Assembly: GCF_015070385.1 (NCBI RefSeq)
Contig: NZ_JADCSA010000011.1
Coordinates: 1 to 64,000 of the forward strand
Direction of reading: 5' to 3'
DNA: 64,000 nt
Source: Nocardioides malaquae
GTDB taxonomy: Bacteria > Actinomycetota > Actinomycetes > Propionibacteriales > Nocardioidaceae
Shown here: positions 8,631-16,645 of the stretch, piece after piece
Layout: each line of letters opens with the position of its first letter
Position numbering within the stretch: position 1 is the first letter of the stretch
Made by a program: the position numbers and the translations under genes
Notes under the pieces: generated by a model
What the model was told of the DNA's origin: nothing
Database searches by the model: none
The model's input: the letters and a program-made list of their open reading frames with translations, nothing else

Positions 8631-10219
8631 TGAGCAAGGCAAGGAACCGTTTCACGGTGGCGGAGAAGCGCGACATCGTCTCGCAGTTGCGCCGTCTCGG
8701 CGCCGAAGGACGCCCCCCTCCCGAACACATTCGCGCAGTCGCTGCTCAGTACGGCGTCACGACGCGGGCCGTGAACCTGTGGCTGCGCGACGAGACCCTC
8801 ACGGGTGAGACCTCTACGTCGGGCGAGACGCCCCCCAAGGGGTTCCGCGTCGACGTCGACATGCTGACCGTTGTCGGCAACGAACAGAACCGTCGGACCG
8901 CCTACGAGAAGTTGCGGGCGGCCGGAATCGTCAACGTCGCCTACTCGACCTTCTGTCGCGCCGTCAACGACGTCGACCCGTCCCTCGTCGGCGCTGCCTT
9001 GAAGGGACAGAAGGCACTCGTCGGCAACCGCATGTACCTCAAGACCGTCGCCCCGCACCGCGGCTGGGTCTACCACCTGGACCACACTCAGTTGGACCTC
9101 TTCATCGCCCCGAGCCACCGCCACACAAAACGGGTGGTGCGTCCCTGGGTCACCGTCATCGTCGACGGCGCCACCGGACTCCTGTGGGCTTTCCCCTGGT
9201 ACCGGCCCGTGAACGGGTCGATGGTCGCCGCGGCACTCGCCAGTGTCTGCACGCGACAGGAGTATCGGGGGACCGTCGTGGGCGGAGTTCCGGAACAGGT
9301 TGTGCTCGACAACGCCGGTGAGCATTTCACCGAACAGATGGCAGCCGCGGTCACCCGCATCGGCACCATCATGACGCCGACGCACGCCCGGTCGTCGTGG
9401 CAGAACGGGAAGGCCGAGCGAGCCATCGGGCTCCTCATGAGGCGCTTCGCGGACCGCGCCCCCGGCGCCATCAACGCAGGCGAAGCACGCGACGGAGGCT
9501 CCCGCTACCTGGAGAACACCAGAGGAAACACCGACCCGGCGACCCTGTGGACAGCCCGGACGTTCGAACGGACGCTCCAGAACACGGTCGACGAAATCAA
9601 CTCCGAGATTCCGATGAAGCGTCACGGTGGCCTCACCCGAATCGAAGCCTGGCGACGCGACCAGACAGAACTGCGTTTCATCACCGACCTTGCCGCGCGT
9701 CTCGTCGCATTGCCGACCGCGAAGGACACGTACAAGGCCACCAAGGGCGGCATCTCCTTCAACGGACACGACTACGTGCACGAAGACCTCCACGTGGGAC
9801 GCCGCTACAAGGTGCGATTCCTGCCGACACAGACCGACTTCATCGAGGTCTTCTCCGAGGACGACAAGCACATCGCGCGCGCATGGCGCTCGGACGCCAT
9901 CCCCGCCGAAGAGCGCAAGAAGTTCCTGGCAGCACGGGCACGAATCGAACGCGACGCGAAGGCCATCGAATCCGGCCTGCAAGCAGCCCGCGCCCATCAA
10001 GCCGCACTCGACAACGCCGACCCCCGAGACGACAGCGGAACCGGCGACGTCGACCTCCTGGGCGCCCTCGACGGCACCAACGACGAGAGGGCCCACGTCA
10101 AAGCCCTGCCCAAGAAGAAGCGAGTCCGAGCCGCGCGAGAGACCCGCATGGCCCCCGACCTCGCGTTCTTGCAGGAGCACCTCGGCTACCTCAACGAGAA
10201 GAAGGAGGACGAGGCATGA
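8630..10219 (+). CDS. DDE transposase, TnsB/MuA-like
   Basis: A 529-aa transposase expected to bind the element ends and join them to target DNA. An N-terminal HTH (about 8-52) is followed by a helical region and an RNase H-like core with D151 (HLDHT), D227 (VLDNAG) and E263 (WQNGKAERA); the D-to-E spacing of 35 residues is typical of DD35E enzymes. A Mu-transposase C-terminal beta-barrel follows (near 370-425, GISFNGHDYV onward), then a charged tail that may contact the ATPase, as TnsB and MuA tails do. All three catalytic residues are present. The stop overlaps the ATPase start (ATGA), so both are probably made together. Confidence 0.92.
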   Translation: MSKARNRFTVAEKRDIVSQLRRLGAEGRPPPEHIRAVAAQYGVTTRAVNLWLRDETLTGETSTSGETPPKGFRVDVDMLTVVGNEQNRRTAYEKLRAAGIVNVAYSTFCRAVNDVDPSLVGAALKGQKALVGNRMYLKTVAPHRGWVYHLDHTQLDLFIAPSHRHTKRVVRPWVTVIVDGATGLLWAFPWYRPVNGSMVAAALASVCTRQEYRGTVVGGVPEQVVLDNAGEHFTEQMAAAVTRIGTIMTPTHARSSWQNGKAERAIGLLMRRFADRAPGAINAGEARDGGSRYLENTRGNTDPATLWTARTFERTLQNTVDEINSEIPMKRHGGLTRIEAWRRDQTELRFITDLAARLVALPTAKDTYKATKGGISFNGHDYVHEDLHVGRRYKVRFLPTQTDFIEVFSEDDKHIARAWRSDAIPAEERKKFLAARARIERDAKAIESGLQAARAHQAALDNADPRDDSGTGDVDLLGALDGTNDERAHVKALPKKKRVRAARETRMAPDLAFLQEHLGYLNEKKEDEA

Positions 10220-10953
10220 ACAGCGTCGACCTCGGCCTGACCACCCCACTGGTGCACACGTCGGACTTCGACCGAGGCGTCCTGGTATCCAAGGCCGCCA
10301 TCGCCAAGAACCGCATCGCGGCCATCGACGGCGTCCCCGGAGTCGGCAAGACGACCTGCGTGCGGCAAGTGGCGAACGAACTCGACCGCCAAGTCGCCCT
10401 CGTGACACTGCCCGCCCGCCCCAAGCCGAACGACCTCCTGCGCTACACCTACACCGCGCTCGAGGGTGGGTCGACCGCAGGTATGACGCACTTCGACCTG
10501 CAAGACAGCGTGGCCGCCATCCTCAGCGAGGGAGAGTGGGTCATCATCGTCGACGAGATGCAGCAGGCAGCCGCGGCAGCCATGGCCGAACTCGTCTGGC
10601 TCTACGAGCACACCTACCACGCCTTCGGTGTCGTGGTCGCGGGAAGCGGCGTCCTTGAAGCCGTCCAGCGACACCCGCAACTGGCAACCCGCATCATGGG
10701 CAGCGTCCACTTCCAACCCCTCAGCGGAGGCGACCTCATCCGGACGGTTCAGGCACTCGACGAGCGTTTCGCCGCAACGAGGGGCTCGACCCTCCTGGCA
10801 CATGACGAAGCCCTCTGCCTTGGCCGACTGCGTCCCTGGGCGATGACGCTCGAATGGCTCGACACCTTGGGGGTACACGAGGGACCGGTCACGCCCGGAG
10901 TGCTCGCACAAATCGCCCACCTCATGGTCTCCTCCGAAGTGGGTGCGGCATGA
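10216..10953 (+). CDS. AAA+ ATPase, TnsC/MuB/IstB-like transposition regulator
   Basis: A 245-aa ATPase directly coupled to the transposase. Walker A is GVPGVGKT at 39-46, Walker B is IIVDEMQ at 110-116, and a sensor-like VVAGSG lies at 140-145; R159 is a candidate arginine finger. The size is close to the minimal MuB/IstB ATPases and shorter than Tn7 TnsC. In relatives, this protein forms filaments on target DNA, links a target-selection factor to the transposase and provides target immunity. The start ATG overlaps the transposase stop by four bases, and the stop overlaps the next gene in the same way. Confidence 0.9.
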   Translation: MNSVDLGLTTPLVHTSDFDRGVLVSKAAIAKNRIAAIDGVPGVGKTTCVRQVANELDRQVALVTLPARPKPNDLLRYTYTALEGGSTAGMTHFDLQDSVAAILSEGEWVIIVDEMQQAAAAAMAELVWLYEHTYHAFGVVVAGSGVLEAVQRHPQLATRIMGSVHFQPLSGGDLIRTVQALDERFAATRGSTLLAHDEALCLGRLRPWAMTLEWLDTLGVHEGPVTPGVLAQIAHLMVSSEVGAA

Positions 10954-12125
10954 ACATCACACTCACTCTTCTCGACCCAACCAGGGGCGCCTTCGAGTTG
11001 GTGCCCGACACCGACCCCACCACGGGCAAGACCGTGTGCACAGCGCGCCCGAGCCGACACGAACGGGCGCTCACCCAGGCGGTCCTCGCTGGCTACGGCG
11101 TCGACCCGTCCCTGAGCGGAAGCGGGCGGTCCGAAGCGAAGGACTGGCGATACATCAAGGCGCGCATCGCCGCTTACGGCACCACCATGCTGGTCGTGCG
11201 CCACGCCGACCTCTTGACCCCCGCCATGCGCCAGAAGTTGCTCCTCCTGGCCCGCGAGCACGACGTTCACCTGGCCCTGACCTGTGACGACAGCACCGGC
11301 GCCGACTTGGGAGCATGGGTCCTCGACAACGGCGGCGAGTGTCACGAGGAATCGTCGTGGCTCACCAGCCTGTTCAGCGGAGCCGCAGCCGGCCCACCAG
11401 TCGAACATGAAGAGTTCCCGCGGCACCTGCCAGACGGCGACTTCTACGTCTTCCGGGCGCGCTGCCGAGAACTCCTCGACCCGCACTACTTCGCGGTCGT
11501 GGACGACCTCTACCGGTCCGTCGCCGTCGACGTCGACGCCAACCCGTTCGAAACCAAGCACGATGCAGCCGACTGGATACGAGCCCGTCACGACTCGCAT
11601 CCCTACCCCGCCCAGGTGAAGACCATCGTGCGGGCCGCCCAAGCGGCCATGTTCCGACACGGATTCCTCTTGAAGTGCGACCTCGACACCGTCCTCACCG
11701 CGGCGAGCGACGCCACGCATCGCCGTCTCAACGACAGCGAACTCAAGCGCCTGCGTGCGTATCGGATGACCGCGCGCCCCGCGGTCTGGGCGCTACGCGA
11801 CAGCGGACTCAGCGTGACAGAAATGAGCGGCCTGACCCTGGACTCGGACCTGAGCGGGTTGAACCTCCCGGAGACGGCCGCCACGCTCGTCCAGGCCCAC
11901 CTCGCCTATCGGCGATTGGAGGGGGCCAGCCCGACCGAGGCTGTGTTCACCGAAGCCGAGAGAGGCATGTCCAACGCGATTCGCGAGGCCGCCGTCGAAC
12001 TTGGTCTGCCGGTGCCGCCAGCCAGCGAACGGCGCGGCGCCACCATCGCCTCCAACTGGCATGCCTCAGCCGGCATCGACCTCATCCCTCTCCAACCCAG
12101 GAACCTGCCCGGAGGTGCTGCATGA
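10950..12125 (+). CDS. Unassigned transposon protein, AAA-like plus tyrosine-recombinase-like
   Basis: 391 aa, no family recognised with certainty. Residues 78-129 (TTMLVVRHADLLTPAMRQKL and on) read like the Walker B half of an AAA domain, but the acidic residues are missing and there is no Walker A. Residues 257-350 follow the pattern of a tyrosine recombinase core (RRLNDSELKRL, then RDSGLSVTEMSGLTLDSD), with Ser where the first catalytic Arg would stand and no RHRH/Y set. It therefore seems enzymatically silent. In Tn7 relatives the gene after tnsC usually encodes the target selector (TniQ/TnsD); no TniQ zinc pattern is seen here. A DNA- or target-recognition role is inferred from position. 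Confidence 0.75.
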   Translation: MNITLTLLDPTRGAFELVPDTDPTTGKTVCTARPSRHERALTQAVLAGYGVDPSLSGSGRSEAKDWRYIKARIAAYGTTMLVVRHADLLTPAMRQKLLLLAREHDVHLALTCDDSTGADLGAWVLDNGGECHEESSWLTSLFSGAAAGPPVEHEEFPRHLPDGDFYVFRARCRELLDPHYFAVVDDLYRSVAVDVDANPFETKHDAADWIRARHDSHPYPAQVKTIVRAAQAAMFRHGFLLKCDLDTVLTAASDATHRRLNDSELKRLRAYRMTARPAVWALRDSGLSVTEMSGLTLDSDLSGLNLPETAATLVQAHLAYRRLEGASPTEAVFTEAERGMSNAIREAAVELGLPVPPASERRGATIASNWHASAGIDLIPLQPRNLPGGAA

Positions 12126-12802
12126 CCACCACCGTTCCAGTGAAGGGCTCCGTGTTCCGCCAGAGGCTGACTCAGGCGGGTCTCAGTGAGCGCCAACTGA
12201 CTCGGCGCACCGGGCTGGGACCGACCTCGCTGCGCCGCATCCTCTTCCGCAATGAAGTGTCTGGTGCCGTCGCTCTCATTGACGTGCAGCGGTGCTTGGA
12301 CGAGGTGGGGATGTCTTGGGGTGACTTCCTGGACCCCGTCGTGCTTCCCGCCGCCAACACCGCAGACGCCGACGTGGCCACCTTGGGCGCGCTCCTGAAC
12401 GGTGCTGGACGCGCAACCTCCGCCGACCGGCTCTGTCGTGCACTCGGCTGGGAACTTGGCCGACTCATCCACGCGGCCGACCGGCTCGACGAGCGACTGC
12501 GCCCCTTGGGGCAGCGGCTCATCCGCAATGCCAACGGCTACCGCATTCGGCCGCTCGACACGACCACTGACGCCGCCCTCCGACGCCTCAACGACCTCCG
12601 CGACGACGAGGAAGGGATGCACAGCGGGATGGCGCGCGTGCTGTACCAGGTGTACGCAGGGTCGATGTCGAAGCAGGAAACGAAGAACGACCACCGGGTC
12701 CAGGTCGCAGCGCTGCTCCACCGCTCCGCCATCCGGGCAAGCGACGCCTCCGGCGAGAGGTACGTCCTGACTGACGACGTCAGGTTCGCGCTCGACTTCT
12801 GA
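12122..12802 (+). CDS. HTH and winged-helix protein, last gene of the transposition operon
   Basis: 226 aa. The N-terminus (about 10-65, LTQAGLSERQLTRRTGLGPT onward) is an XRE-type HTH. A second DNA-binding fold, probably a winged helix, spans about 85-140 (RATSADRLCRALGWELGRLI, then ERLRPLGQRLIRNANGYRIR). The C-terminal third is helical and unassigned. The start overlaps the previous stop (ATGA), so it is made with the transposition proteins. It may be the element's repressor, or a factor that recognises the insertion site in nrdJ or the element end. No enzymatic motif is visible. Confidence 0.75.
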   Translation: MTTTVPVKGSVFRQRLTQAGLSERQLTRRTGLGPTSLRRILFRNEVSGAVALIDVQRCLDEVGMSWGDFLDPVVLPAANTADADVATLGALLNGAGRATSADRLCRALGWELGRLIHAADRLDERLRPLGQRLIRNANGYRIRPLDTTTDAALRRLNDLRDDEEGMHSGMARVLYQVYAGSMSKQETKNDHRVQVAALLHRSAIRASDASGERYVLTDDVRFALDF

Positions 12803-12815
12803 CGGAGCCAACAAG

Positions 12816-12857
12816 ACAAGAAGGCCCCGGAACCGAGAGGTTCCGGGGCCTTCTTGT
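12816..12857 (+). terminator. Strong hairpin after the transposition operon
   Basis: A perfect 19-bp stem, ACAAGAAGGCCCCGGAACC (12816-12834) pairing with 12839-12857, closed by a GAGA tetraloop, begins 13 bases after the operon stop codon. It ends in TTCTTGT rather than a pure T-run, but the stem is strong enough to end transcription, and in both directions. It would keep element transcripts out of nrdJ and also stop nrdJ transcripts from entering the element. Confidence 0.85.
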
Positions 12858-12869
12858 TGCCTCAGCGGC

Positions 12870-12953
12870 GGGAACTAACCGCGAGAATCAGGGAACTAAC
12901 CGTGAGAATCTGGGAACTATTCGTGAGAATCCCGGGAACTAACGGTGAGAACT
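12870..12953 (+). repeat. Four tandem 20-bp repeats, probable transposase-binding end
   Basis: Copies start at 12870, 12891, 12912 and 12934. The clearest copy is GGGAACTAACCGTGAGAATC (12891-12910). Copy 1 differs at one base, copy 3 at two (TT for AC), and copy 4 at three (CGGT, then CT for TC at the end). The period is 21, 21 and 22 bp, two helical turns, so all copies face the same side of the DNA. Four closely packed ~22-bp sites are the known layout of the right end of Tn7, bound by TnsB. The array ends four bases before the nrdJ stop codon. A transposon end is the best reading; a regulatory iteron array is the alternative. Confidence 0.8.
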
Positions 12954-12957
12954 TTCA

Positions 12958-15819
12958 TCAGCTGCAGCCGGACGTGCTGCCGCAACCCTCGCAGACGTAG
13001 CAGGAGCCGGCGGGACGCATCTTCGTGCCGCAGGTCATGCAGAGCGGGGAGTCGACGGCGGTGCCGGTGATCTTCTCCAGCAGCTCGGCGGAGGTGTGCG
13101 CCTCGCCGACCGTCGGCTGCGCAGGGACCTCGCGGGCCTCGGAGCCGTGGGTGTCCTTGGTCTCGACCTCGACGGCCTCGTGGTGCTCGGTCTTGAGCGA
13201 CTCGGCCTCGCTGAGCTCGACGATCGGCTCGTAGGAGCCGGTCTCGAGGTGGCGCTGGCGCTCCTCGGCCGAGTAGATGCCGAGCATCGAGCGCTCGTCG
13301 AAGGCCATGTAGTCCAGGGCCAGGCGGCGGAAGATGTAGTCCATGATCGACTGCGCCATCCGCACGTCCGGGTCGTCGGTCAGGCCGGCGGGCTCGAAGC
13401 GCAGGTTGGTGAACTTCGAGACGTAGGTCTCCAGCGGCACGCCGTACTGCAGGCCGATCGAGACCGCGATCGAGAAGGCGTCCATCACACCGGCCAGGGT
13501 CGAGCCCTGCTTGCCGAGCTTGAGGAAGACCTCGCCGAGCTCGCCGTCCTCGTGGGCACCCGAGGTCATGTAACCCTCGGCACCGCCCACGGTGAACGAC
13601 GTCGTACGCGAGATGCGCGACTTCGGCAGGCGCTTGCGGGTGGGGCGGTAGACGATCTTCTCGACGACCTTGGTCTCACCCTCGGCAGCGGCGGCCGCGG
13701 CGTCGGCCTTGTCGGCGGCGTCCTTCTTTGCCTTGCCGCCACCGTCGGCCAGCGGCTGGCCGACCTTGCAGTTGTCGCGGTAGACCGCGGTCGCCTTGAG
13801 GCCCAGCTTCCAGGACTGCATGTAGACGTCCTCGATCTCCTCGACCGTGGCCGTCTCCGGCAGGTTGACGGTCTTCGAGATCGCACCCGAGAGGAAGGGC
13901 TGCGTGGCGGCCATCATGCGCACGTGGCCCATCGGGGCCAGGGCGCGCGCACCCATGGCGGTGTCGAAGACCTCGTAGTGCTCGGTCTTGAGGCCGGGAG
14001 CGTCGATGACGTGGCCGTGCTCGCCGATGTAGGCGACGATCGCCTCGACCTGCTCGGGCTGGTAGCCCAGCTTCTTCAAGGCCCGCGGGATGGTCTGGTT
14101 GACGATCTGCATCGAGCCGCCACCGACGAGCTTCTTGAACTTGACCAGCGAGAAGTCGGGCTCGATGCCGGTGGTGTCGCAGTCCATCATGAAGCCGATG
14201 GTGCCGGTCGGCGCGAGCACGGAGGCCTGCGCGTTGCGGAAGCCGTTGGCCTCGCCCAGCTTGATGACGTCGGCCCACGCCTTGGTGGCCAGCTTGTGCA
14301 CGCGGCCGTCCTCGGTGTGCAGGACGCGCACCTGGTCGTTGGCCGCCTGGTGCTTGCGCATGACGCGCTTGTGGGCATCGGCGTTGCGGGCGTAGCCGGC
14401 GTAGGGGCCGACGACCTTGGCGAGCTCGGCGGAGCGCTTGTAGGAGGTGCCGGTCATCAGCGAGGTGATGGCCGCGGCCATCGAGCGGCCACCCTCGGAG
14501 TCGTAGCCCAGACCCATCGCCATCAGCAGGGCGCCGAGGTTGGCGTAGCCGATGCCGAGCTGGCGGTAGTCGCGGGTGTTCTTCTCGATCGACTCGGTCG
14601 GGAAGTCACCGAAGGCGACCGAGATGTCCATCGCGGTGATGATGAACTCGACGGCCTTCGCGAAGAGCTCGGCGTCGAAGGTGTCGTCGTCCTTGAGGAA
14701 CTTCAGCAGGTTGAGCGACGCCAGGTTGCAGGCGGAGTTGTCGAGCGACATGTACTCCGAGCACGGGTTTGACGCAGTGATGCGGCCGGTCTCGGGGTTG
14801 GTGTGCCAGTCGTTGATCGTGTCGTCGTACTGCAGGCCCGGGTCGGCGCACTCCCAGGCAGCCTGGGAGATCTTGCGGAAGAGCGAGCGGGCGTCGACGG
14901 TCTCGATGACCTCGCCGGTGTCGCGGGCTCGGAGGCCGAACTCCTTGCCCTCCTCGACGGCGCGCATGAACTCGTCGGTGACCCGCACCGAGTTGTTGGC
15001 GTTCTGGTACTGCACGGAGGTGATGTCCTTGCCGCCCAGGTCCATGTCGAAGCCGGCGTCGCGCAGGGCGCGGATCTTGTCCTCCTCGCGCGCCTTGGTC
15101 TCGACGAACTCCTCGATGTCGGGGTGGTCGACGTCGAGGACGACCATCTTGGCCGCGCGGCGCGTGGCGCCACCGGACTTGATGGTGCCGGCGGAGGCGT
15201 CGGCGCCACGCATGAAGGAGACGGGGCCCGAGGCGGTGCCGCCGGAGGAGAGGAGTTCCTTCGACGAGCGGATGCGCGAGAGGTTGAGGCCGGCACCGGA
15301 GCCGCCCTTGAAGATGAAGCCCTCCTCCTTGTACCAGTTGAGGATCGAGTCCATCGAGTCGTCGACCGAGAGGATGAAGCAGGCGGAGACCTGCTGCGGC
15401 GAGGAGGTGCCGACGTTGAACCAGACGGGCGAGTTGAAGGAGAAGTACTGGTTGACCAGCAGCCAGGTGAGCTCCTCCTCGAAGACCTTGGCGTCGGCCT
15501 CACCGAAGTAGCCGTGCTCGATGCCGGCCTTGGTGTAGGTCTTCACCACGCGGTCGATGAGCTGCTTGAGGCTCCACTCGCGGGAGTCGGTGCCCACGGC
15601 GCCGCGGAAGTACTTGGTGGTGACGATCGTGGAGGCGTTGACGCTCCAGAAGTCGGGGTACTCCACGCCACGCTGCTCGAAGACGGTCTCGCCCGTCTTC
15701 CAGTTGGTCTGGACGACGTCGCGCCGCTCCCAGGTGATCTCGTCGTACGGGTGGGTCCCCTCGGTGCTGAAGACGCGCTGCATCTTCAGTCCACCCTTGT
15801 TCACCGTCTTGGCGGCCAT
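12958..15819 (-). CDS. nrdJ: Adenosylcobalamin-dependent ribonucleotide reductase (class II)
   Basis: A 953-aa class II enzyme that makes deoxynucleotides from ribonucleotides using a B12 radical, with or without oxygen. Seen features include the RNR core signature NPCSEYMSLDNSACNLASLN and a C-terminal zinc ribbon with paired cysteines (CMTCGTKMRPAGSCYVCEGC). The protein ends in the normal STSGCS, so the neighbouring transposon end has not damaged it. The start ATG has a good GAGGAG site seven bases upstream. It lies 110 bp after nrdR on the same strand, an arrangement known in Streptomyces, where NrdR represses both genes. Confidence 0.97.
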   Translation of the reverse strand: MAAKTVNKGGLKMQRVFSTEGTHPYDEITWERRDVVQTNWKTGETVFEQRGVEYPDFWSVNASTIVTTKYFRGAVGTDSREWSLKQLIDRVVKTYTKAGIEHGYFGEADAKVFEEELTWLLVNQYFSFNSPVWFNVGTSSPQQVSACFILSVDDSMDSILNWYKEEGFIFKGGSGAGLNLSRIRSSKELLSSGGTASGPVSFMRGADASAGTIKSGGATRRAAKMVVLDVDHPDIEEFVETKAREEDKIRALRDAGFDMDLGGKDITSVQYQNANNSVRVTDEFMRAVEEGKEFGLRARDTGEVIETVDARSLFRKISQAAWECADPGLQYDDTINDWHTNPETGRITASNPCSEYMSLDNSACNLASLNLLKFLKDDDTFDAELFAKAVEFIITAMDISVAFGDFPTESIEKNTRDYRQLGIGYANLGALLMAMGLGYDSEGGRSMAAAITSLMTGTSYKRSAELAKVVGPYAGYARNADAHKRVMRKHQAANDQVRVLHTEDGRVHKLATKAWADVIKLGEANGFRNAQASVLAPTGTIGFMMDCDTTGIEPDFSLVKFKKLVGGGSMQIVNQTIPRALKKLGYQPEQVEAIVAYIGEHGHVIDAPGLKTEHYEVFDTAMGARALAPMGHVRMMAATQPFLSGAISKTVNLPETATVEEIEDVYMQSWKLGLKATAVYRDNCKVGQPLADGGGKAKKDAADKADAAAAAAEGETKVVEKIVYRPTRKRLPKSRISRTTSFTVGGAEGYMTSGAHEDGELGEVFLKLGKQGSTLAGVMDAFSIAVSIGLQYGVPLETYVSKFTNLRFEPAGLTDDPDVRMAQSIMDYIFRRLALDYMAFDERSMLGIYSAEERQRHLETGSYEPIVELSEAESLKTEHHEAVEVETKDTHGSEAREVPAQPTVGEAHTSAELLEKITGTAVDSPLCMTCGTKMRPAGSCYVCEGCGSTSGCS

Positions 15820-15928
15820 GGAATCTCCTCAGTTCCTCGTGATGGCTTCGTCGTGTCTCGGTCGTGCTGTGTCGTACGTCTGGGGCCCGGCACGCAGCTT
15901 CCCCACTGCGTACCGGGCGTTCAGGGGG

Positions 15929-16399
15929 TCACCCGGAGGCGACGGCGGCCGCATCTCGTTCGGCGCGCATGACGGCGATCTCGGTCTCGAAGTCGGCCGC
16001 GCTCTCGAAGGCGCGGTAGACCGAGGCGAACCGCAGGTAGGCGACCTCGTCGAGCTCACGCAACGGCGCGAGGATCGTGAGGCCGACCTCGTGGGCAGGG
16101 ATCTCGGCGCAGCCGGTGGCGCGGAGCGCGATCTCGACCTCCTGGCCCAGGCGGGCCAGCTGGTCCTCCGTCACCGGACGACCCTTGCAGGCCTTCCGGA
16201 CGCCGTGGATCGCCTTCTCCCGGTTGAAGGGCTCGGACGCGCCGGAGCGCTTCACCACCAACAGCTGCATGAGCTCGACGGTGCTGAAGCGCTTGCCGCA
16301 CTCGACGCAGGCCCGACGCCGGCGGATCTGGCCGCCGTCGTCGGAGACCCGGGAGTCGAGCACCCGGGTGTCGGTGTGCCGGCAGTGCGGACAGTGCAT
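15929..16399 (-). CDS. nrdR: Transcriptional repressor NrdR
   Basis: About 156 aa starting at the ATG at 16399, giving the usual MHCPHC N-terminus; a longer frame exists but is not needed. The zinc ribbon uses C3, C6 and the pair in ACVECGKRF, and an ATP-cone domain follows from about residue 45 to 140. NrdR senses ATP/dATP and represses ribonucleotide reductase genes. A GGGAGGGG ribosome site precedes the start. Tandem NrdR boxes lie about 100 bp upstream, and nrdJ is immediately downstream, so autoregulation of the nrdR-nrdJ unit is likely. Confidence 0.96.
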   Translation of the reverse strand: MHCPHCRHTDTRVLDSRVSDDGGQIRRRRACVECGKRFSTVELMQLLVVKRSGASEPFNREKAIHGVRKACKGRPVTEDQLARLGQEVEIALRATGCAEIPAHEVGLTILAPLRELDEVAYLRFASVYRAFESAADFETEIAVMRAERDAAAVASG

Positions 16400-16500
16400 G
16401 TGGCGCCCCTCCCGGTCGCTGCTGGTGGCCTGTGGACGAACGGCCCTGATCTGTGGATCAGCAGGCCGCCGACTGTGCACTCACTCCCAGCCCGTGTGGA

Positions 16501-16544
16501 CTAGATGTGGATAACCACAACGGTGTAACTACTAGATCTAGTGG
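16501..16544. promoter_or_regulatory. Tandem NrdR boxes between nrdR and the divergent gene
   Basis: Two related sites are seen: CTAGATGTGG at 16501-16510 and CTAGATCTAGTGG at 16532-16544, the second with a perfect CTAGATCTAG palindrome. The CTAGAT starts are 31 bp apart, three helical turns. Known NrdR operators are paired boxes about 31 bp apart, so this fits well. The pair sits upstream of nrdR and also in front of the divergent small membrane protein gene. Confidence 0.8.
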
Positions 16545-16645
16545 TAACCGTACGCGGCCTCCCCAATCCTTGGCAAGCGGGTCCGGAGAAGTCGCGAGGA
16601 AAGAATCGACGGCGCGACCCATCGGGTGACACGACGCCTGACACA

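Larger units (their letters stand above)
7739..12957 (+). mobile_element. Tn7/Mu-like transposition module next to nrdJ
   Basis: Five plus-strand genes that all overlap by 1-4 bases encode a PD-(D/E)XK nuclease, a DD35E transposase, an AAA+ ATPase, an unassigned 391-aa protein and a HTH/winged-helix protein. A hairpin and four transposase-site-like repeats follow, ending at 12953, four bases from the nrdJ stop. The right boundary is therefore placed at about 12957, where the sequence reads CA. The left boundary is not resolved. The start given here is only the nested palindrome before the operon; the true left end may lie further left and include the hsd genes, or even outside the window. No target-site duplication was identified. 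Confidence 0.65.

Noticed and set aside
8267-10408. 713-codon open frame antisense to the transposase
   Set aside because: It covers two genes with clear catalytic motifs on the other strand and has no domain character itself.
12870-12953. CRISPR-like array
   Set aside because: The repeats follow each other with only 1-2 bases between them, so there are no spacers, and no cas gene is near except a nuclease with Cas4-type motifs that belongs to the transposition operon.
13096-14772. 558-codon open frame antisense to nrdJ
   Set aside because: Long antisense frames are expected in high-G+C genes with strong codon bias; the translation is repetitive Leu/Val/Gly/Asp-rich and nrdJ is certain.
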